Under the pieces are notes generated by a model. It had not been told where the DNA came from, made no database searches, and saw only the letters and a list, made by a program, of their open reading frames with translations. From assembly GCA_963422565.1 (NCBI GenBank), contig OY730228.1, forward strand, positions 2,232,001 to 2,296,000: a stretch of 64,000 nucleotides of DNA, read 5' to 3'. The stretch is from G963422565 sp963422565 (GTDB lineage Bacteria; Pseudomonadota; Alphaproteobacteria; MPNO01). Below, piece by piece: positions 42,394-51,478 of the stretch; the first letter of the stretch is position 1; each line of letters opens with the position of its first letter. The translations under genes were made by a program, and so were the position numbers.

Positions 42394-42519
42394 CCATCCA
42401 CATCGGGCCGGGCTCCGCGCATTCCGCGAAATGTGGTGCCACGCGCCTGAAATCCGCCAGTAGTGCATTGATAAACAACGAGAATTGTTTCCAAACTGCT
42501 GAAGATGAGTTTGACTTCG

Positions 42520-42966
42520 TCACTGTGCGATAACGCACGTGCGAAGGGTCTTCGCACTCCAGTCGGCGGGATTGATCCGCCCGCGCGCATCTTCCAGCCG
42601 GCGGCAGAACTGCTCCGGGTTCATATCGAGGCTGGCAATGCCGGAGGACCCGCGGCCGAGAATGTCTCCGCCGCCGCCGCCGGACAGGAAGTCGACCGGT
42701 TCGCGCGTCGCCAGGAAATAGAACGCCTCTTCGCCGGCAGGCGGCTTCACCGCCATGGTCAGACGGCTCTCGGGCGTCGGAAAATCGACGATCTCCGTCG
42801 CCCTAACCGGACGGTTGTGCATCAGGCGCGTCACCTTGCACGAACTGCTGACGTAGTAGACGCTCACATGCGCCGCCGCGCTCACCCGCACTTGCAGCCG
42901 GAGCAGCTCACCGACATCGAAATCGGCGTCGGGAAGCCCCCAGGCTTCCACCTCCGCACCCCGCAA
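42520..42966 (-). CDS. DUF4384-like C-terminal fragment
   Basis: A 148-residue product (TTG at 42966) containing ELLRLQVRVSAAAHVSVYYV, CKVTRLMHNRPVRATEIVDFP and LTMAVKPPAGEEAFYFLATRE, a beta-rich domain of the DUF4384 sort that usually sits at the C-terminus of caspase-like or kinase-linked proteins. No signal peptide and no N-terminal partner domain are present, so it may be a fragment. It begins 27 nt after the autotransporter stop on the same strand. A GTGCG-ATAA-CGCAC hairpin overlaps its stop and may terminate the unit. Confidence 0.55.
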   Translation of the reverse strand: MRGAEVEAWGLPDADFDVGELLRLQVRVSAAAHVSVYYVSSSCKVTRLMHNRPVRATEIVDFPTPESRLTMAVKPPAGEEAFYFLATREPVDFLSGGGGGDILGRGSSGIASLDMNPEQFCRRLEDARGRINPADWSAKTLRTCVIAQ

Positions 42967-42993
42967 ACCGCCGCACCGGACAAGGCGCCCGGC

Positions 42994-45612
42994 TCAGAAG
43001 TGAATCCGGCTGGTGAGCCCCACGCTGTGCTCCGGCTCTCCCGAGCCATAGCCGCTTCGGGCGCCGAACAGCTCCAGGTCGACCGCGGAACCCAGGCTGT
43101 AACGGGAGCCGATGCGCATCCGTCGGCTGTCGTCCCGATGCAACGAGAGTTCCGCGAACGGCGTGACGACGCCCCTGCCGGCGGCAATGCCGTAAGCGAC
43201 CCGGGAGTTCAGCGACAGCGCGTCGCGCCCGCGGTCCGCGGCGTGCCGCCCGAACAGGTTCGCATCGGCCTCGCCAAGCGCCGTCTCCGGCGCTCCCCAG
43301 GTGGGCGTCACCGCCATCGACAGCCCCAGACCGTCCGCACCCGGTGTGAGGCTCGCCGTGACGCTCGCACCATACTCGTCATGATCCTCCACCGAGTGCA
43401 GCGCCAGCGCGCGGATCCGGGCTTCCACCGAGAAGCCGCTCCCCGGATCACTGAACGACAGGCCGGGCGACACCTCCAGCCCCCACCCCTCGGTGGCATC
43501 GCCGCCGTCCCTGCGACCCGCGACCTCCAGGAACGAGGTGAGCGACGAGCCGCTCTCCCAAACGCTGGTATGGGACGCCTCGACACCGAGCCGCGCGCGC
43601 CACACGTCCGAGGAAATGCCGGCGACGGACTGCACCCCGTCATCGGTCTCGATCGTCGCGAAGCTCCCGTCGCCCAGCAGCGCCAGGTCGATGCCCATGT
43701 CCGTGGCCAGCCGGTGGCGGAGGCCCGCGGACGCCATTCGCATGGACAGGTCGCTCTTCGACTTCTCCTGCCCTTTCCCGTCCGGGGCGTCCGTCACCTC
43801 GCCCCGGCCGAGACCGAGAATGGCCCACGCCTCGTTCCTGTCGTCCACGGCGACCCGCACATAGGGGTGGATATTGGTCAGATCGGCATCGAGGCTTCCG
43901 CCCTCCCCGGCGCCGGCAAGCGTGTAGTCGGCCTCCGCCGCGATCCGCGAGACGGCGACGCCGGCAAGCCAGCCGCCGTCCATGGCGATATCGGCGCCCA
44001 GGTAACCCGCGACGAGGTGGCCGTCGTACCCCGACTTCCGGCCGCCGCCGCTCTCGAAGAACTGGAGATCGCCACGGCCCCAGACCGTGATCCGGCTTCC
44101 GGCGCCGGGCGCGTTGCCACTCGTGCCCTCCGCAGCGCCGAGCGCGACCTCGAACGAACTCGTGCGCAGCAGCTCGTCGACGCTCATGGTGCGCTGCCGC
44201 GGCTGCCAGGGGTCCCCTCCGAATGCATCGAGGCGGTCAGCAAGGGGAACCGATCCCGGGTAGTTCCGGTCGTCCGAACCGAGTACCATGGGCATGCCGG
44301 CCAGCCTGACCGAAACGCCTCCCGTGCCCGGAGCAGAGAACCGGGCCCCGATGTTCGACGTCACGTTCGAAACCGTCGCCGCCGCAACCGCCGCAACCGT
44401 CTCCTGTATGGCCTCTTTCTCCTCCTCCGATGAGGTGGCAGGCTTCACCGTGACCGAGAACCGTTCGGTCGCCTCCAAACTTCCGTCGGCGGCGGCGGTT
44501 ACCGTGATAATAGCCGTCCCCTCCTTCCTGGGCGTTACCGTCACAAAACTGCCCGACGACCAGTCCCGAGAGTCTGTCGGCGACACCGACGCAATGCTGC
44601 TGTCGCTCGATTCTGCCCGGAAATTCAGGCGCGCGCCGGCACCGGCGCCGCTGATCGCTACATCGACCGTGAATTCCTTGCCGACCGTTCCGGTGGTGTC
44701 CGAAATCGGCGCAATGGAAATCGGCCCGGCAACGTTCTTGACCAGTACCGATGCGCTGGGTTCGCCTGTGTAACGGTCCCCGCTCAACACGGAGACCGTG
44801 ATCGAACCGTCGGTATCGTTGGCGGCGTCGTCTGCGGTCTCGACCTCGAGCGTGCCGCTGCCATTCGTATCGATGGTTACCGTCTTTCGACCCGTTCCGC
44901 CGCTGGGTACAAAGTTGCCGGTCTGGTCGATGGTCACATCGACCAGCAACGGCTCTGCTGGCGCCGGAACCGCCGTCAACGTGAAGGTTGCCTTGCCGCC
45001 TTCTTGTATGTCCGGGCCGGGAGCGATGCTGATGGTCGGCAAGCCAACTCTATTGGTTGCTTCGAATTCGCCCACATATTTCCAGCCTCCCTCCAACGGT
45101 TTTCCTGAACCGTCCCAATAGTTCAATTCTGTAAATGCGATTTGTCCTCTATAAGTATAAGTAGCTTGTTCGCGATCTCCAAGAAATACTCTTACTGTAT
45201 ACTTGACAGCATCGGATCCGGGACTACCTCTATAGTCTCTATAGTAATTAACATGAATTTTGTAATTTCCGACCGGCGCTCTATTTTTCCACACGATGCT
45301 TTCTGCATTGGGAAGAGAGTACCCTCCATCCTCAAAGTACCGCATACCAGAAAATGTTTTGCAGGTACTGGGGTAGAATTTTCCATAGCCAAGTATATTG
45401 CCACACGGGTCGGTCACATAAAGGTCGAGATCAATGTATTCATCCCATTCCACGTTGACACGGACATTTCCGGCCGATTCCTGCAATTGCGCATTCGTAC
45501 TTTCCACGAAAGAGACTCCGGACAAGAGGAGCGCAACACAAACTGCTGCGTATCGCGTGCCTGTCGCCACCCGATGCCGAACGAACCGCCGCAAAACGAC
45601 GAACCTGGACAT
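42994..45612 (-). CDS. Autotransporter-type surface protein with YfaP-like N-terminal domain
   Basis: An 872-residue predicted outer-membrane protein. A signal peptide (AAVCVALLLSGVSFVES) is followed by a YfaP/DUF2135-like domain (VRVNVEWDEYIDLDLYVTDPCGN, APVGNYKIHVNYY, YTVRVFLGDREQATY). Calx-beta/Ig-like repeats come next (PTISIAPGPDIQEGGKATFTL, then DTTGTVGKEFTVDVAISG). A C-terminal beta-barrel (about 600-872) ends SVGLTSRIHF, with the terminal Phe needed by the BAM machinery. The ATG at 45612 has a GGGGAGGA ribosome site. It lies 30 nt after an outer-membrane barrel gene. Likely an adhesin or surface-display protein; the passenger has no recognised enzyme motif. Confidence 0.85.
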   Translation of the reverse strand: MSRFVVLRRFVRHRVATGTRYAAVCVALLLSGVSFVESTNAQLQESAGNVRVNVEWDEYIDLDLYVTDPCGNILGYGKFYPSTCKTFSGMRYFEDGGYSLPNAESIVWKNRAPVGNYKIHVNYYRDYRGSPGSDAVKYTVRVFLGDREQATYTYRGQIAFTELNYWDGSGKPLEGGWKYVGEFEATNRVGLPTISIAPGPDIQEGGKATFTLTAVPAPAEPLLVDVTIDQTGNFVPSGGTGRKTVTIDTNGSGTLEVETADDAANDTDGSITVSVLSGDRYTGEPSASVLVKNVAGPISIAPISDTTGTVGKEFTVDVAISGAGAGARLNFRAESSDSSIASVSPTDSRDWSSGSFVTVTPRKEGTAIITVTAAADGSLEATERFSVTVKPATSSEEEKEAIQETVAAVAAATVSNVTSNIGARFSAPGTGGVSVRLAGMPMVLGSDDRNYPGSVPLADRLDAFGGDPWQPRQRTMSVDELLRTSSFEVALGAAEGTSGNAPGAGSRITVWGRGDLQFFESGGGRKSGYDGHLVAGYLGADIAMDGGWLAGVAVSRIAAEADYTLAGAGEGGSLDADLTNIHPYVRVAVDDRNEAWAILGLGRGEVTDAPDGKGQEKSKSDLSMRMASAGLRHRLATDMGIDLALLGDGSFATIETDDGVQSVAGISSDVWRARLGVEASHTSVWESGSSLTSFLEVAGRRDGGDATEGWGLEVSPGLSFSDPGSGFSVEARIRALALHSVEDHDEYGASVTASLTPGADGLGLSMAVTPTWGAPETALGEADANLFGRHAADRGRDALSLNSRVAYGIAAGRGVVTPFAELSLHRDDSRRMRIGSRYSLGSAVDLELFGARSGYGSGEPEHSVGLTSRIHF

Positions 45613-45642
45613 GTCATTCCTCCCCTTGGTGCCTGATATGGC

Positions 45643-46247
45643 TCAGAAGCGGTATGAGACGCCGACGGACACGACCGGGTACCAGTTGAGGTCCAGGTCC
45701 TTTCTCAGCTTCCGGTGCTCCTTCTCCAGATCGGTCTTCAGTTGGGCCTCCAGACCGGCAAGCACACAACCGTCGCCGACCGTGGCCGTTGCGCCTTTGG
45801 AGACGGAAAACGAGCATCCGCCGGCGCTGCCCGTGGCGGACAGATCGGGAGAGCCGTGGTAGAAGGCGCCGGCATCGACGCTGAAGCCGACCCCGCGCCG
45901 CTGCGACCGCTCGTCCAGCCTATGCCGAGATAGGGCGCGAACCTTTCGAACGCGAGCCTGGCGTTCAGGGTCGCGTCGTACTCTGTGTCGCCGATTTCCA
46001 GCTTCTCGTCCCTGGCGGCGGCCTTCAGCTTGTTGTTGTTGACGAACGCGCCCGCGGTCAGTCGGAGGCCGTTGCCGAGCAGATACCAGTTCGCGACGAG
46101 CCCGAGCGACGACAGCTTCAGGTTGCCATCGAAATCCTTGCCCTGGATTTTCCTGTCGAACCCGTAATCGAATACAGCCGCAGGAGCGCCAGACCCTGTT
46201 CCCCCGGATGATGTCCCGCCAAGCGACATTAAATCGCCCCTCGCCAT
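45643..46247 (-). pseudogene. Outer-membrane beta-barrel protein, truncated and frameshifted
   Basis: Barrel-like strands are visible: FDGNLKLSSLGLVANWYLLGN, LRLTAGAFVNNNK, IGDTEYDATLNARLAFERFAPYLGIGW. Near 45900 the frame shifts by one base, after which RRGVGFSVDAGAFYHGSPDL, a linker and LDLNWYPVVSVGVSYRF lead to a stop at 45643-45645 with the C-terminal Phe of porin-like proteins. The signal peptide and first strands are absent (the frame begins MARGDLMSLGG), so the gene was cut upstream, presumably by the neighbouring IS region. It was probably the first gene of the autotransporter operon. Confidence 0.75.
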
Positions 46248-46503
46248 GGTACGAGATCGCAGCTACAACACAGCGCCCGGATGATCAACCCCTGTTTTTC
46301 AGGAAATGCCGCGTCGCCCCCTGGGCCGCGTTCGTGCCGAACCCGGGCACCTCCGGCGTCTCGGCTGTGGGCCGCGGCGGGCCGCGGCGCGGGCGAGGTG
46401 ACGGTGGCGGCAGGAAGGCGCCGAAGGCCGAACCTGACGCTGGGCATGGGCGCGGCGGGGATGCGTTCCGGGGTGCTGCGGCCCGAGGGCGGCGAGGCTC
46501 TCA
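46248..46503. other. Junction region between barrel gene and IS630, no gene recognised
   Basis: No family can be recognised in these 256 bases on either strand. The left part around 46255-46315 is AT-richer and the right part very GC-rich, which suggests at least one more join of unrelated DNA. Confidence 0.5.
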
Positions 46504-47664
46504 TACCATCGAGCCTATGAACTGATTTCTTGGATCCATGGATATGCGCAGAGCGATTTGATTCTTCCGGGTTCGGCGACGAGGCTGTTCCATGCGGTGC
46601 AGCAGGCTTCGACGATGGCGTGGGTATCGTCGAGAATGCGTAGCGAGAGGAAGGGTTCCCGGATGTAGAGCCAGATGCGCTCGACCGGGTTGAGTTCCGG
46701 GCAGTAGGGCGGCAGCACGACGAGGGTAATGTTGTCGGGGATCTCGAGGGTGCGCGATTTGTGCCATCCCGCGCCGTCGACGACCATGACGGCATGGGCG
46801 TCCTTGGGACGGGTCTCGGCGAACCGGTTGAGGAACAGGGTCATCGCGGCGGTATTGGCGTGCGGAGGCACCAAGGCGAAGTCGTCGCCGCTGGCGGGCC
46901 GCACCGCCGCATGGATGCAGGTCCATTGGTAGCCGATTTGCTTCGGGCCGCTTGCCGCGATGCCACCAGCGATGACAGACGCGGCCCTTGTTGCCGACGC
47001 GGGCCTCGTCCTGGAACCGGAGTTCGATGCATTTGCCGGGATGCGCCTCGCTGATCGCCTTCAGTCGATCACGAAGCTCTTTTTTTAAAGTGTTCTTCGG
47101 CTTCGCGGTCTTTTTGCGGATGCGAGGGACGTATCTTCTGTCGCGACATTCCCAGACCACGCAACAGCTTGCTCATCGAGGCCGGATGGCAAGTCCTGGA
47201 AAATTTCGCTTCCAGCCAACGGCACAGGTCGGGAAGGGTCCAGGACGATACGCCGTCGCGCTCCGGGTCCGGCCCCCGCACCACCGCCGCGGCCAGAGCC
47301 GCCCGTTCCGCCCGCGTCAGACGGCGCGGCGGGCGCCCCTTCGGGCGGTCGTAAAGACCGGCAACGCCTTGGGCGTTGTAGCGCGCCACCGCATCGCGCA
47401 GCGCCTGACGCTCCATCCCTGCCGCGCGTGCCGCCGCCGCCCGGCTCATCCCGTCAAGTGCATTGGCGATCGCCCAAGCCCGCGCCCACGCGCGCCCACG
47501 CGCCTTGCACCGTGCCCAACGACGGAGTTCGTCCGCCGTCAGATCGCTCCGTATCCTGAGACCCGCCATGGCCATAGCCCGACACCCCATCCGGCAGGCA
47601 ACAACCGAAATCCATACCGAACCCGGAGCTAAACCCAAAGAGTCACTTCATAGAATCGCTAGTA
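46504..47664 (-). mobile_element. IS630-family insertion sequence, about 1.16 kb
   Basis: Imperfect terminal repeats (left CCATCGAGCCTATGAACTGA; right, read inward, CTAGCGATTCTATGAAGTGA) are each preceded by TA, the target dinucleotide of IS630 elements. The transposase gene fills the interior on the minus strand. A shorter copy of the left end lies at 41616-41686. Confidence 0.82.
46515..47575 (-). pseudogene. IS630 transposase in three frames
   Basis: The N-terminal HTH part (MAMAGLRIRSDLTADELRRW, then DGMSRAAAARAAGMERQALRDAV, and a winged region WTLPDLCRWLEAKF) leads to an A7 run in CTTTAAAAAAAGAGC (about 47079-47093). There the frame changes by +1 to KKELRDRLKAISEAHPGKCIELRFQDEARVGNKGRVCHRWW, with the first catalytic Asp in FQDEAR. 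A second shift near 46955, without a slippery run, leads to VRPASGDDFALVPPH, VMVVDGAGWHKS and LPPYCPELNPVERIWLYIRE (remaining DDE residues). The first shift could be programmed; the second makes the present copy inactive. Confidence 0.82.
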
Positions 47665-47717
47665 TAACACGCTATCTTCGGCCAATCGAGATATGGTGCC
47701 CAAATCTCGCCGATTCT

Positions 47718-48056
47718 CTATCGCTTGACGTTATCACAACCGCCCTGAACGCGCAGTTTCCATGTCGCCGCCACTGCCACCTGCTCGGCGGCTTGGCTCA
47801 GGGTCGCATCGTCGAGATGGACCTAGCGGTTCGTCGTGATCGCCCGTCGGGGTCCGAGCAGGCGTCCCGCGACATGCAGGCTCTCGCCGTTCATGACCGC
47901 GCGCGAGGCGTGCGCATGGCGCAGGTCATGCAGTCGCGCATCCGCCACAATTCCGGCCGCGTCGCCTCTCCGAGCAGAACGTGCCTTGGTCCGGTCTTCG
48001 CGTCAATCAGCGCGAGCCGGTCGGGCTTGACCTCGCACCGGCGCAGGCAGCGCATC
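47718..48056 (-). pseudogene. Tyrosine recombinase (integrase) remnant with amber codon at the catalytic Tyr
   Basis: Minus-strand text VKPDRLALIDAKTGPRHVLLGEA, a deletion/frameshift near 47960, then DAAGIVADARLHDLRHAHAS (R-H-x-x-H-like catalytic block), MNGESLHVAGRLLGPRR, TTNR[TAG]VHLDDATLSQAAEQVAVAA. In related integrases the codon after TTNR is the nucleophilic Tyr; here it is TAG (47823-47825). The N-terminal half is missing. Its left part is duplicated in the 237-bp repeat. A relic of the element that founded the island. Confidence 0.83.
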
Positions 48057-48217
48057 TTGCCCGATGCGCCTGGTACGGCGACCCCGCCTTCTGCCTCGAC
48101 CATCCGCTGCTCAAATGCCTGTGGACGCCAGCGGCGGCGGGACGCTTCCTCGCCTGTTTCGACGCCCTGACGGCGGTCGGCCGGGAGGACCCGGCGGCGC
48201 TCGAGGCCCGCGCGGCG
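47981..48217. repeat. 237-bp direct repeat, right copy
   Basis: Counterpart of 38380-38616. On its left the integrase text continues, whereas the left copy breaks there; on its right it ends abruptly and is followed by GAGCTCGGGATATAG, whereas the left copy continues into more kinase sequence. The two copies therefore preserve different flanks. Confidence 0.93.
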
Positions 48218-48309
48218 GAGCTCGGGATATAGCTGGACGGCCCGCCGCCTCGCGCCGGCGCGGCGCGGCGGTATAGTGGACGGCGGCACAAAGCGAGGGA
48301 GGCCTTCGA

Positions 48310-49371
48310 ATGCCGGATCGCGCGATCGAGCCCGTCTTCCGCGACGCCTGGTACGTCGCGGCCTGGAGCCACGAGGTCACCGACAGCCCGCTCGCGCGCA
48401 GGCTGCTGGGCGAGGATGTGGTGCTGTTCCGCGACGCCTCCGGGCGGGCCGCTGTTCTCGAGGACCGGTGCTGCCACCGCGCCGCGCCGCTCAGCCTCGG
48501 CAGCGTCGTCGCCGGAGGCATCCGATGCGGCTATCACGGCATGGTGTTCGGCCGCGACGGCGGCTGCACCGGCAATCCGGGGGAGGAGGAGGATCGGGCG
48601 CTCTACGGCGTGCGGTCCTTCCCCGTCGTCGAGCGGCAGAATTTCGTCTGGGTCTGGATGGGCGAACCCGGGCTCGCCGATCCGTCCGCGATCGTCGATT
48701 ACCCGTTCCACGAGGCGGGCGGCGAATGGCCGTTCCAGTTCGGCCGCTATCGCTACGCGGCCAACTTCATGCTGGTGATCGACAACCTGATGGACCTGAC
48801 CCATCTCGGCTATGTCCACGGCTCCACCATCGGCGGGTTTCCGCAATCGCATGTCGCCGCCGAGATGGAGACGGTGGCGACGGAGACCGGAGTCCGGTAT
48901 CTCCGCTGGATGATGGCCTCGCCGCCGCCGCCGTCCTTCGTGGCCGCCGCCGGATTCGAGGGTCCGGTCGATCGCTGGTCCGAGTTCGAATATGCGGCCC
49001 CCGCCTCGGTGCTGCAATGGGGCGGCGCCCTCGAAGTCGGCCGCGGCGCGCGGCGGGACCGACGCCAGGAGGGCGGCGTCTCGCTGCGCCTGTTCCACCA
49101 TGCGACGCCGGAGTCCGAGACGAGCTGTCACTATTTCTGGTCGGTCGCCAACCGCGGCTGCCCGGCGGAGACCCCGGCCGGGGAACGGCTCTACAAGGAC
49201 ATCGCCGACGCGTTCCTCGAGGACAAGACGATGATCGAGGCCCAGCAGGCGGCGATCGCGCGCGGCCCGGACCGCAGGCTCCACTATCGCCGGCACGACG
49301 AGGCGGTCGCGCTGGCGCGCCGCGCGTTCCGCCGCATGTCGGCTCGGGCGCTCAGGACCGCGGCCGAATAG
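48310..49371 (+). CDS. Rieske aromatic-ring/O-demethylating oxygenase, alpha subunit (VanA-like)
   Basis: Non-haem iron oxygenase of 353 residues. The Rieske centre is Cys54-x-His56 and Cys73-x2-His76 (RCCHRAAPLSLG, RCGYHGMVF). The mononuclear iron site is Asp162-x2-His165-x4-His170 (NLMDLTHLGYVH). Length and the N-terminal DAWYVAAWSHEV put it with vanillate O-demethylase-like oxygenases, which need a separate reductase that is not adjacent here. The start at 48310 has a GGGAGG ribosome site. It is the first intact chromosomal-type gene after the island. Confidence 0.92.
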   Translation: MPDRAIEPVFRDAWYVAAWSHEVTDSPLARRLLGEDVVLFRDASGRAAVLEDRCCHRAAPLSLGSVVAGGIRCGYHGMVFGRDGGCTGNPGEEEDRALYGVRSFPVVERQNFVWVWMGEPGLADPSAIVDYPFHEAGGEWPFQFGRYRYAANFMLVIDNLMDLTHLGYVHGSTIGGFPQSHVAAEMETVATETGVRYLRWMMASPPPPSFVAAAGFEGPVDRWSEFEYAAPASVLQWGGALEVGRGARRDRRQEGGVSLRLFHHATPESETSCHYFWSVANRGCPAETPAGERLYKDIADAFLEDKTMIEAQQAAIARGPDRRLHYRRHDEAVALARRAFRRMSARALRTAAE

Positions 49372-49539
49372 CGCGGGCCGCCCGTCCGCCGGCTCGCCCG
49401 GCCCGTGTCGTTTGGCGATCTCCCCCGGGCTTTCCCTGCCGTTCCCGCCATATCCTTCCCCGGCCGTACGGGAAGGCGGCGGACGCCGCCCGAGCATGGC
49501 TCGGGCGGCCCCATGTGGCCTCAGGCGTCTCCTGCTGCC

Positions 49540-50784
49540 GGGATCCGTGGCGCTCGCCTCCGACACGGCGGGCTTCGTGACCAGCGCGCTCATCGACGTG
49601 CCCGTCATCCAGGAAATCGCGCTGGCGGCGAGCCTCGGCGACGCCGCGATCATCCTGACCGATCTCGGCCTCCTGCCGGTGCTGCTCTCCTATGCGGCGC
49701 CCGGCGGGGGCGGCGCGTCGGCGCTGCTGCTGATCCTCGGCGCCGTTCACGCGCCGGCGGTCCGCATCGGCGATCAGCATCGCGGCGTGCCGGAGCTGCG
49801 CGCGAACGCGACCTGCAACCGCGATACCGCCGCCCAATCGCCGCGCGTTTCGATACCGGCGTGGACATCCTCACCATCATCGGGGAAACCAGGCCGGAAG
49901 GCTGTATCGACTACGGCGTGATGACCGCGCTCGACAGGTTCGAATGGCATATGCGCAACGTCGAGGGCGTGCGATCGGCGGCCGCGCTTACCGGCGTCGC
50001 CCGCATCGTCGCGTCCGGTCTCAAGGAGGGCAGCCTCAAATGGCGGACGGTGCCGCGCGATTCCCGCTTGCTGGCGCAGACCACGCGCCATACGCCGACC
50101 GGGAGCGGCCTGCTCAACCGCGATTGCAGCGTGATGCCGGTGATGATCCATACCACCGACCACAAGGCCGAGACCATCGCGCGGGTCGTGGCGGCGGTGA
50201 AGGCGTTCGATGCGGCGAACCGGGGCGAGGGGATCGCCTTCCGCCTCGCCGCCGGCAATGTCGGGGTGATGGCCGCGACCAACGAGAAGGTCGCGGCCGC
50301 GCAGTTTCCGATCCTCGGCCATGTCTACGCCGCGATCGCCCCCCTCTGCCTGATCTCCTTCCGGTCGTTGGCGGCGACGGCGTGCATCCTCGTCCCGCTC
50401 GCCACGGTCTCGCTGCTCGTCTATGCGCTCATGGCCGCGCTGGAGATCGGGCTCAAGGTCTCGACCTTGCCGATGGTGGCGCTCGGCGTCGGCATCGGCG
50501 TCGATTACGGAATCGATATCTACGGCCAGCTTCGTCTGCATCTCGCGGACGGGCTGGATTTCGCGGACGCCTACCGGCGGACGCTGGCCACCGCGGGCGC
50601 CGGCGTCGTGCTGACCAGCCTCACCCTCGCGGCCGGGGTCGCGACATGGATCGCGTCGCCGCTCCAGCTTCAGGCCGATATGGGCGCGGTGCTCGCATTC
50701 ATGTTCCTGGTCAACATGGTCGGCGCCGTCGTTCTGCTGCCGGCGCTGGGCGCCTGGCTGATCGGGCGGCGGCCGCGAGGGTGA
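49540..50784 (+). pseudogene. RND/MMPL-family transporter remnant
   Basis: Begins in mid-gene with SVALASDTAGFVTSALIDVPVIQEIALAASLGDAAIILTDL, the end of the first transmembrane bundle of an RND (COG1033-like) exporter, followed by a garbled join and HRGVPELRANATCNRDTAA. At about 49832 a frameshift (two extra bases) leads to RFDTGVDILTIIGE, which continues in frame through the periplasmic part and second bundle (LGHVYAAIAPLCLISF, VALGVGIGVDYGIDIYGQLRLHL, LTSLTLAAGVATWI) to the stop. About half of the expected near-780-residue protein is absent. A short intact start for the C-terminal half is not obvious. Confidence 0.8.
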
Positions 50785-50799
50785 CGGGCCGGCCCGGTC

Positions 50800-51100
50800 G
50801 GCCGATCCTGGCGCCCGCCCGCTTGAGCCTCGGGTCGAGGATGTTGCGGAGCGCGTCGCCGAGCAGGTTGATGCCGAGCACCGTCGTGAAGATGCAGAGC
50901 CCGGGGAAGAAAGAGAGCCACCAGGACGTGCTGATATGCTCGCGCCCGTCCGCCAGCATCGACCCCCAGGTCGGGATTTCCGGCGGCACGCCGAGCCCGA
51001 GGAAGGAGAGGCTGGCCTCGGAGATGATGGCCGACGCCATCGCGAAGGTGCCGGTGACCATCGCCGCCTGAAGCAGGTTGGACAGGATATGCCGGCGGCG
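50800..51100 (-). pseudogene. ABC transporter permease (DppC-like) C-terminal fragment
   Basis: Minus-strand text HILSNLLQAAMVTGTFAMASAIISEASLSFLGLGVPPEIPTWGSMLADG and LCIFTTVLGINLLGDALRNILDPRLKRAG is the C-terminal third of a dipeptide/oligopeptide-type permease (EAA-like loop and last helices). The 5' part of the gene is missing and is replaced by a hydrolase fragment at about 51100. Confidence 0.82.
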
Positions 51101-51104
51101 CGGC

Positions 51105-51443
51105 ATGAACGACCTCGTTCAGCCCGACCCCGGGGCCGAGGGTGCCGCTGTCGACGATGGTGCAGGACCTGACGAGCTCCGGGAATTCCAGCGTCGGCCG
51201 GGCGACCAGATAGCCGCCCCGCGAATGGCCGACCAGATGGACATCGGCGAGGCCCTTCGCAGCGATGAAGAGCGCGGCGAGTCCGTCGAAATCGAGATCC
51301 CAGGCGACGGCGCAGTTGGAACCGTCCTTCGAGCCGAAATTGCCGCCGTAGAACAGCACGACCGTCTCGCCGCCCGATCCGGCCTCGAAATAGCGGGTCG
51401 CGCCGCCGTCGACGTCGACCCATCCGGGGTCGGTCATCGGCAT
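51105..51443 (-). pseudogene. Alpha/beta hydrolase N-terminal fragment
   Basis: Starts like a normal gene (MTDPGWVDVDGGATRYFEAGSGG, then VVLFYGGNFGSK in place of HGG). It jumps from LDFDGLAALFIAAKGLAD directly to VHLVGHSRGGYLVARPTLEFPEL (nucleophile elbow GHSRGG), so the segment between is shortened, and it is cut off after GLNEVV by the permease fragment. The C-terminal half with the catalytic His is absent. Confidence 0.75.
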
Positions 51444-51478
51444 CTCGGCTCTCCCTCTCCTCGGGCGGTCGCGGGACG

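Noticed and set aside
42966..42996. Read-through from the autotransporter into the DUF4384-like frame, since both are in the same frame separated by one TGA.
   Set aside because: The TGA follows the terminal Phe that the barrel needs, so it is the natural end; the downstream gene has its own possible start.
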